Below, piece by piece: positions 1-3,150 of a DNA stretch of 6,371 nt. The stretch is from DAOUAM01 sp034433305 (lineage in GTDB: Bacteria; Chloroflexota; Dehalococcoidia; Lucifugimonadales; DAOUAM01): assembly GCA_034433305.1 (NCBI GenBank), contig DAOUAM010000043.1, positions 1 through 6,371 of the forward strand, read 5' to 3'. Both the position numbers and the translations under genes were made by a program. The notes below the pieces were generated by a model. The model was given only the letters and a program-made list of their open reading frames with translations. It was not told the origin of the DNA and did no database searches. Positions within the stretch are counted from its first letter, which is position 1. Each line of letters begins with the position of its first letter.

Positions 1-1
1 T

Positions 2-54
2 GCCTGCCCCCTCGGCAGGCTCGGGCCTGTCCTGAGCGTGCCGAGGGGGCAGGC
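2..54. repeat. Perfect 16-bp inverted repeat with 21-base loop
   Basis: Bases 2-17 (GCCTGCCCCCTCGGCA) are exactly complementary to 39-54, with 18-38 as the loop. The loop and right arm contain the unit CCTGTCCTGAGC (26-37), which recurs at 131-142, and the right arm contains GAGGGGGC, which also occurs at 158-165. The hairpin therefore looks like part of a dispersed repeat family rather than a simple terminator. There is no T-run on the plus strand after the right arm. It lies beyond the 3' end of phhB, so it could also stop minus-strand transcripts. The inverted repeat is certain; its role is inferred. Confidence 0.75.
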
Positions 55-64
55 CCTGGCCTAT

Positions 65-170
65 GGCCCCCTTCCTGGCCTTCCCCACAGGGGGCAGGAC
101 TGTTCTCGCCCCCTCCGGGGGAGAGTTAGACCTGTCCTGAGCCTGCCGGCCGAAGGAGAGGGGGCTGACG
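65..170 (+). repeat. Dispersed repeat element, copy A (with 27-base insertion)
   Basis: This stretch matches the reverse complement of 661-739 almost base for base: GGCCCCCTTCC-GGCCTTCCCC, then GGGGGCAGG, TCTCGCCCC and GGGGGAGAG in the same order and spacing, ending with GAGGGGGC and ACG. Copy A is 106 bases and copy B 79; the difference is a block at 131-157. It has internal short dyads (GCCCCCTCCGGGGGAG), like small non-coding palindromic repeats. No open reading frame of substance lies inside. Together with copy B it brackets phhB in inverted orientation. I read it as a REP/MITE-like non-coding repeat; no transposase is visible. Confidence 0.7.
131..157 (+). repeat. 27-base unit inserted in repeat copy A
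   Basis: This block begins CCTGTCCTGAGCCTGCCG and ends CCGAAGGA. It is present in repeat copy A and cleanly absent from copy B, where AGA is followed directly by GAGGGGGC. Its first part recurs at 26-42 (CCTGTCCTGAGCGTGCC). From general knowledge, motifs of the form CCTGTCCTGAGC...CGAAGG are frequent dispersed repeats in many environmental bacterial genomes. I infer that it is itself a mobile or recombining short repeat. The alternative, a deletion from copy B, cannot be excluded. Confidence 0.55.
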
Positions 171-176
171 CTGGCA

Positions 177-200
177 CCTGAAAGTGCATATCAATTCAGG
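177..200 (-). terminator. Weak hairpin downstream of phhB
   Basis: CCTGAA (177-182) is complementary to TTCAGG (195-200) with a 12-base loop, 9 bases past the phhB stop on the minus strand. A second, longer-range pairing of CACCTG (175-180) with CAGGTG (210-215) is possible. The stem is short and not followed by a clear U-run in the minus direction, so it may only be a 3'-end stabiliser or chance. Confidence 0.25.
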
Positions 201-208
201 CTACCTGC

Positions 209-568
209 TCAGGTGGCAACCGCCTGCGACGCCCTGGCGTACATTTCATCTGTCTTGGCCGACATGATGAAGTCGTTGCGGTGCAGGCCCCTGATTTTGT
301 GAGTCCACCACTCCACCTTGACGCGGCCCCACTCCACGGTCAGACGAGGGTGATGGCCTTCCGCCTCGGCGGCCTCGCCCACCTGGGCCGCGAAGGCCAT
401 AGCCTGCGCGAAGTCCGGGAACCGGAAGGCCCGCTCCAGGCGCTTGATGCCGTCCACCTCGGTAAGCTGCCACTCTGGCACCTGTGGGTGCAGCTCTCGT
501 ATCTCCGCGTCCGTCACCCTGGGGGAGTCACGCCGGCAGGCGACACACTTTTCCCTGACCAGTGTCAT
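209..568 (-). CDS. phhB: 4a-hydroxytetrahydrobiopterin dehydratase (pterin-4a-carbinolamine dehydratase)
   Basis: The 119-residue product dehydrates 4a-hydroxytetrahydrobiopterin to quinonoid dihydropterin (EC 4.2.1.96), the recycling step that follows aromatic amino acid hydroxylation; it is expected in the cytoplasm. The family signature is complete: E68-x3-H72-H73-P74, then W80, H90 and D99, in the stretch GHHPRLTVEWGRVKVEWWTH. H72, H73 and H90 match the catalytic histidines of the family. Length is typical. The N-terminus carries a C8-x-x-C11 pair (KCVAC), also common in bacterial members. The ATG at 568 is chosen because AGGGAGGTG lies 6 bases upstream. It stands alone and diverges from the mutarotase gene. 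No phenylalanine hydroxylase is in the window, so the physiological pterin substrate is open; bacteria without the hydroxylase also carry this fold. The family call is very secure, the pathway role less so. Confidence 0.95.
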   Translation of the reverse strand: MTLVREKCVACRRDSPRVTDAEIRELHPQVPEWQLTEVDGIKRLERAFRFPDFAQAMAFAAQVGEAAEAEGHHPRLTVEWGRVKVEWWTHKIRGLHRNDFIMSAKTDEMYARASQAVAT

Positions 569-574
569 AGCTCA

Positions 575-583
575 CACCTCCCT
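575..583 (-). promoter_or_regulatory. Strong Shine-Dalgarno site of phhB
   Basis: On the minus strand AGGGAGGTG ends 6 bases before the ATG at 568. It is a near-ideal match to the 16S rRNA tail and fixes the start codon of phhB. Confidence 0.8.
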
Positions 584-610
584 GGACTGGGGCTTGGCCG
601 TGCATGGTCT

Positions 611-639
611 ATTATCCACCGTCCTGGGCCGATTGTCCA
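611..639 (-). promoter_or_regulatory. Sigma-70-like promoter of phhB
   Basis: Reading the minus strand, TGGACA (639-634, five of six bases of the -35 consensus) is followed after exactly 17 bases by GATAAT (616-611, five of six bases of the -10 consensus). Transcription would start near 604 and give a leader of about 36 bases before the phhB ATG, enough for the Shine-Dalgarno site. The AT-rich -10 stands out in this GC-rich region. It lies between repeat copy B and the gene. Confidence 0.65.
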
Positions 640-660
640 AAGGGCGGCAAGCCCTCGCCT

Positions 661-739
661 CGTGGCCCCCTCTCTGGCTCTCCCCCAGAAGGGGCGAGGA
701 TGTCCCTGCCCCCCTTGGGGGAAGGCCGGGAAGGGGGCG
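661..739 (-). repeat. Dispersed repeat element, copy B (inverted relative to copy A)
   Basis: The reverse complement of this stretch aligns with 65-170 across its whole length except for the 27 bases at 131-157. It holds short dyads such as CCCCCCTTGGGGG (709-721) and CCCCCAGAAGGGG, so transcripts of either strand can fold. It sits in the divergent intergenic region, upstream of both the phhB promoter and the mutarotase gene. No coding potential is supported. It is probably a non-coding dispersed repeat, and insertion upstream of genes is typical for such elements. Confidence 0.7.
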
Positions 740-794
740 TGACCGCCCATGTGCATCACGTCCAGGAGTAGGCGAGGTCTGTCCGCGCGGGCGC

Positions 795-808
795 GGTAGT
801 GCTACCAT
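795..808 (+). promoter_or_regulatory. Possible extended -10 with overlapping dyad before the mutarotase gene
   Basis: TGCTACCAT (800-808) resembles an extended -10 (TGnTATAAT) and lies about 32 bases before the ATG at 840. No good -35 is seen 16-18 bases upstream. GGTAG (795-799) and CTACC (802-806) form a dyad around TG that overlaps this box and could be an operator half-site pair. Both readings are tentative. Confidence 0.3.
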
Positions 809-827
809 ATCGCGCAGCAGTCCGGTC

Positions 828-836
828 AGGGAGGAG
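828..836 (+). promoter_or_regulatory. Shine-Dalgarno site that decides the mutarotase start
   Basis: AGGGAGGAG ends 3 bases before the ATG at 840 (AGGGAGG ends 5 bases before it). The same frame is open back to 444, but only the product from 840 shows family similarity, and the codons before it run through repeat copy B. The site therefore settles the start. Confidence 0.8.
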
Positions 837-839
837 CAG

Positions 840-1181
840 ATGAAGTCCTTCGCCATGACGCTGAACCTGAAGGATGACCCGGCCATCATCCAGCAGTACA
901 GGGAGTACCATCGCGCGGTGTGGCCGGAGGTGTTGAAGGGGCTGAGAGGCATCGGCATAACCAGGATGAAGATATTTCTCCACGGACGGCGGCTGTTCAT
1001 GTACCTGGAGGCGCCGGACAGCTTCGACCCCAGGCGCGACTTCCCCCGCTACATGACGGACAGGCGCGCCCGCCAGTGGGACGAGCTGATGCGGACTTTC
1101 CAGGAGCCGGTGCCGGGCGCCACAGCGGGCGAGTGGTGGGCGCCCATGGAGGAGGTCTTCGACCTGGACTGGGGCCAGTAA
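840..1181 (+). CDS. RhaM-family deoxy-sugar mutarotase (L-rhamnose / L-fucose type)
   Basis: The 113-residue protein belongs to the L-rhamnose mutarotase family (RhaM fold, dimeric alpha+beta barrel). These cytoplasmic enzymes speed up interconversion of the alpha and beta pyranose anomers of L-rhamnose or, in some bacteria, L-fucose. Visible family features are Y20-x3-H24-x3-W28-P29-E30 near the N-terminus, matching the Tyr/His acid-base pair of E. coli RhaM (Y18, H22), a central IFLHGRRLFMYLEA strand pair, W80, and the closing PMEEVFDLD segment (103-110). Length is close to the usual 104-115. It lies 19 bases before a lactonase gene of the fuconolactonase type, so the pair probably works on the same sugar. 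Fucose is slightly favoured by that neighbour, but rhamnose cannot be ruled out; for that reason no gene symbol is given. Family assignment is secure. Confidence 0.88.
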   Translation: MKSFAMTLNLKDDPAIIQQYREYHRAVWPEVLKGLRGIGITRMKIFLHGRRLFMYLEAPDSFDPRRDFPRYMTDRRARQWDELMRTFQEPVPGATAGEWWAPMEEVFDLDWGQ

Positions 1182-1186
1182 CACCT

Positions 1187-1195
1187 GGAGGAGGG
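1187..1195 (+). promoter_or_regulatory. Shine-Dalgarno site of the lactonase gene
   Basis: GGAGGAGGG ends 5 bases before the ATG at 1201 and starts 5 bases after the mutarotase stop. It fixes the start and supports independent strong initiation within a two-gene operon. Confidence 0.75.
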
Positions 1196-1200
1196 CTTCC

Positions 1201-2052
1201 ATGGCAGCTCCCATCATAGTTGACAGCCATCAGCACTTCTGGGACCTAGGACGGTTCCAGTATGAATGGATGCCGCCAGGCCCCAGCGTGCTGCGCCGCA
1301 ACTACATGCCTCAGGACATGGCGCCACTGCTGCGGCGCAACGGCGTATCCCGGACCGTGCTGGTGCAGGCCCACCAGTCGGTGGAGGAGGCGCGTTTCCT
1401 GCTGGACCTGGCCGAGGCCAACGACTTCATCGCCGGCGTGGTGGCCTGGGTGGACCTGGCCAGCCGGGACGTGGGCAGGGTCCTGGACGAGCTTATGCGC
1501 AGGCCCAAGCTGGTGGGTATACGCCACCAGGTGGAGTCAGACCCCGACGATGCCTGGCTTGGCCGGGAGGCGGCCATACGCGGCCTGAAAGAGGTCGCGG
1601 CCCGGGGCCTGGCCTATGACCTGCTGGTCAGGCCACGCCACCTGAAGCACGTACCTCCCCTGGCCGAGCGCGTGCCAGACCTCAGGATGGTGGTTGACCA
1701 CATCGCCAAGCCCCTGATAGCCCAGCAGGTGATGGAGCCCTGGGCCAGCGACATGGCGGCGGTGGCGGCCATCCCCGGCATTTACTGCAAGGTATCGGGC
1801 ATGCTCACCGAGGCCGACCATCGCCGCTGGCGCGTCCAGGACCTGAAGCCCTACGTCGCCCACGTGGTGAGCTTGTTCGGCTTCGACAGGCTCATGTGGG
1901 GCAGCGACTGGCCCGTGTGCCTGCTGGCGGCCACCTACGACCAGGTGCTTCACTCTGCCCTGGAAGCCATCGGCCCCCTGTCGCAGGAAGACAAGGCGAA
2001 GCTGCTGGGCCGCAACGCCCTGGAGTTCTACCGCCTGCCACCGGCGGCTTAG
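1201..2052 (+). CDS. Amidohydrolase-family sugar lactonase (L-fuconolactonase / L-rhamnono-lactonase type)
   Basis: The 283-residue product is a TIM-barrel metal-dependent hydrolase of the amidohydrolase-2 family (COG3618 type). The family opens aldonolactones such as L-fucono-1,5-lactone or L-rhamnono-lactone, and some members act on other lactones such as 2-pyrone-4,6-dicarboxylate. The full motif set is present: D8-S-H10-Q-H12-F-W at strand 1, R108-H109-Q in GIRHQVESDPD, H167 in VVDHIAKP, K197 in YCKVSGM, and D236 in WGSDWPV at the barrel end. GIRH, DHIAKP and CKVSG are the forms seen in fuconolactonase-like members. Length is normal and no signal peptide is seen, so it is cytoplasmic. It follows the mutarotase closely, and a hairpin terminator stands 27 bases after its stop. 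The exact substrate is inferred from context. The partner dehydrogenase, acid dehydratase and aldolase are not in this window. Confidence 0.88.
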   Translation: MAAPIIVDSHQHFWDLGRFQYEWMPPGPSVLRRNYMPQDMAPLLRRNGVSRTVLVQAHQSVEEARFLLDLAEANDFIAGVVAWVDLASRDVGRVLDELMRRPKLVGIRHQVESDPDDAWLGREAAIRGLKEVAARGLAYDLLVRPRHLKHVPPLAERVPDLRMVVDHIAKPLIAQQVMEPWASDMAAVAAIPGIYCKVSGMLTEADHRRWRVQDLKPYVAHVVSLFGFDRLMWGSDWPVCLLAATYDQVLHSALEAIGPLSQEDKAKLLGRNALEFYRLPPAA

Positions 2053-2079
2053 CTGACCAGCGCTGGCCCGACCTGCCAC

Positions 2080-2099
2080 GGCCCCTTTCTCAAGGGGCC
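2080..2099 (+). terminator. GC-rich hairpin terminator after the lactonase gene
   Basis: GGCCCCTT (2080-2087) pairs perfectly with AAGGGGCC (2092-2099) around a TCTC loop, and ATTGCTT follows. The 8-bp stem with a modest T-rich tail, 27 bases after the stop codon, fits an intrinsic terminator closing the mutarotase-lactonase operon. The T-tract is weak, so termination may be partial. Confidence 0.65.
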
Positions 2100-2333
2100 A
2101 TTGCTTCATGCCCGTGTGACACCATTCCTGCCGAAAAGAGGCGGGTAGCTCCTCTCCCTCCACTGGCTGAAGTAGTAAGCATTCCCTGGTGCCAGCCTGT
2201 ATGGCCTATGGCCAGGTGGAAACCAGGGCTGACACCCTGAGGCATAGCCCGACGGTCCTGCCGGTCTGCGGGGCTGGACGGGATGAAGGGAACGGTGCCA
2301 GCCGCTGGGTGCATACAATAGGCGATTTGCACA

Positions 2334-2354
2334 CCCCTGGCAGCCTGCCAGGGG
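2334..2354 (+). other. 9-bp perfect GC hairpin in the intergenic region
   Basis: CCCCTGGCA and TGCCAGGGG pair perfectly around GCC. There is no T-run after it on the plus strand. The core CCCCTGGCA...GGGG is also found at 6185-6197 after the kinase gene, so a dispersed palindrome is possible. It could act as an attenuator or RNA stabiliser. Confidence 0.4.
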
Positions 2355-2433
2355 AGAAGGGGCATTACCGCCACTTTCAAGCAGGGCTGGTATGAGTCCC
2401 TGCCTCTACCGCAAATACAGGCTGCTACGGTAT

Positions 2434-2460
2434 TTCACCCCTTGCGCCCGGTGCTAGATT
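2434..2460 (+). promoter_or_regulatory. Weak promoter candidate for the lipoprotein-kinase pair
   Basis: TTCACC (2434-2439, four of six bases of the -35) and TAGATT (2455-2460, four of six of the -10) are separated by 15 bases, shorter than ideal. A start near 2467 would give a leader of about 125 bases. No better pair is seen between 2100 and 2590, and the sequence is otherwise GC-rich. Confidence 0.22.
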
Positions 2461-2574
2461 GGCGACAGTGGGGGCATATACCCCTGCGCACCATCGCTGG
2501 GCCTTGTGCAGCTTCAAACAGGCCCACTAACCGCCCACAGGTCAGCGGCGACGATGGCCGCCGCGCCTGAGGCC

Positions 2575-2583
2575 GAGGAAGGA
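2575..2583 (+). promoter_or_regulatory. Shine-Dalgarno site that decides the lipoprotein start
   Basis: GAGGAAGGA ends 9 bases before the ATG at 2593. The GTG at 2506 in the same frame has no such site. An ATG at 2635 would leave a signal peptide with no arginine or lysine before the hydrophobic core. The site therefore favours 2593. Confidence 0.6.
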
Positions 2584-2592
2584 CTCGAAGGC

Positions 2593-3150
2593 ATGATAGC
2601 AGTCGTGCAGTCTCGCGCCAGTCCAGGCCGGCATATGCCGTGGCATATGCTGGTCATTGGAGCGCTGCTCCTGGGCATCGCTGGTTGTGGCAGCCAGGCA
2701 CAGCCAGGCACCCGGGTCGAAGGGTCAACCGGCAACAGCTCCGGCCAGCATACTCCAGGAGCCTCAGAGGAGTACGAAGAATACGGAGAGTATGGAGAAG
2801 AAGGCCATGCCTCCCGCGCCCCGGACCACTCCACTGAGGACGAGGCCCCCAGCTTGCGGATCGTCGAGCCTCAGGATGGCGCTGTCCTACCAGGGGGGGA
2901 CTTCTATCTGCGCGTGGACATCCACGGGATTATCATGGACCCGGATGCCATCGGAAAGCCCAAGGTCCCTGGCAGAGGCCACTGGCACATCTACCTTGAC
3001 GGCAAATGGATAGGCGCCAGCGCGGCCAGCGAGTACGTCGTGACTGAACTGACGCCGGGGCCTCACCACATCAGGGTGTCGCTGGCCAATAACGACCACT
3101 CGCCATTGAGACCACCCGTTGAGGACTCCATCGTGCTGGATGTCCGCTGA
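2593..3150 (+). CDS. Secreted lipoprotein with His-containing beta-sandwich-like domain, function unknown
   Basis: The 185-residue product starts with a lipoprotein signal: R7 and R13, a hydrophobic core MLVIGALLLGIAGC, and a lipobox ending IAG-C32. It should be anchored to the outer face of the membrane. Residues 33-86 are a low-complexity linker with a Tyr/Glu-rich run (EEYEEYGEYGEEG, 59-71). Residues 87-184 look like one all-beta domain: LRIVEPQDGAVLPGG, then GHWHIYLDGKWIG (129-141), ELTPGPHHIRVSLANNDHSPL (152-172), ending in an IVLDV strand. Histidines 130, 132, 158, 159 and 169 lie in these motifs and could bind metal, although GHxH...PGxH...NNDHxP also fits a purely structural Ig-like fold. 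I know no named function for this pattern. Its stop overlaps the likely kinase start by 11 bases, suggesting a shared transcript and possibly a ligand-presenting role. The lipoprotein call is firm; the role is a guess. Confidence 0.75.
   Translation: MIAVVQSRASPGRHMPWHMLVIGALLLGIAGCGSQAQPGTRVEGSTGNSSGQHTPGASEEYEEYGEYGEEGHASRAPDHSTEDEAPSLRIVEPQDGAVLPGGDFYLRVDIHGIIMDPDAIGKPKVPGRGHWHIYLDGKWIGASAASEYVVTELTPGPHHIRVSLANNDHSPLRPPVEDSIVLDVR

Larger units (their letters stand above)
2100..2574 (+). other. Gene-free, hairpin-rich leader region before the lipoprotein gene
   Basis: No open frame here has a ribosome site or recognisable protein. The stretch holds a series of complementary arms: CCCTGGT (2184-2190) with ACCAGGG (2222-2228); CCCCTGGCA (2334-2342) with TGCCAGGGG (2346-2354); GCAGGG (2381-2386) with CCCTGC (2398-2403); AAATAC (2413-2418) with GTATTT (2430-2435), which competes with TACCG (2407-2411) and CGGTA (2428-2432); and GGTGC (2450-2454) with GCACC (2488-2492). 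A TACAAT box at 2314-2319 has no good -35. I recognise no known riboswitch core. It may be a structured leader, an unannotated small RNA, or repeat debris. Confidence 0.4.

Noticed and set aside
1..170. CRISPR array
   Set aside because: The repeated units are unevenly spaced, differ in length and are nested. There are no regular spacers and no cas gene.
281..742. Plus-strand open frame of 153 residues opposite phhB
   Set aside because: It is the complement of a gene with a full family signature. It has Leu/Gly/Pro-rich composition typical of shadow frames in GC-rich DNA and no ribosome site.
444..839. Upstream extension of the mutarotase frame (about 132 extra residues)
   Set aside because: It runs antisense to phhB and through repeat copy B, has no family similarity, and the strong ribosome site before 840 gives a product of normal family length.
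2250..2310. Cobalamin-riboswitch-like words (GGGAACGGTGCC)
   Set aside because: Only a short match. The B12-box and the other conserved blocks with their spacing are missing, and the downstream genes have no cobalamin link.
2090..2380. Minus-strand frame of 96 residues in the leader region
   Set aside because: No ribosome site, no recognisable motif, and it crosses several hairpins including the terminator of the lactonase gene.
2189..2395. Plus-strand frame of 68 residues in the leader region
   Set aside because: Composition looks random and there is no good ribosome site. The hairpin arms explain the sequence better.
2506..2592. Upstream GTG start for the lipoprotein
   Set aside because: No ribosome site, and it would place about 50 residues, including acidic ones, before the hydrophobic core, which does not fit a lipoprotein signal peptide.
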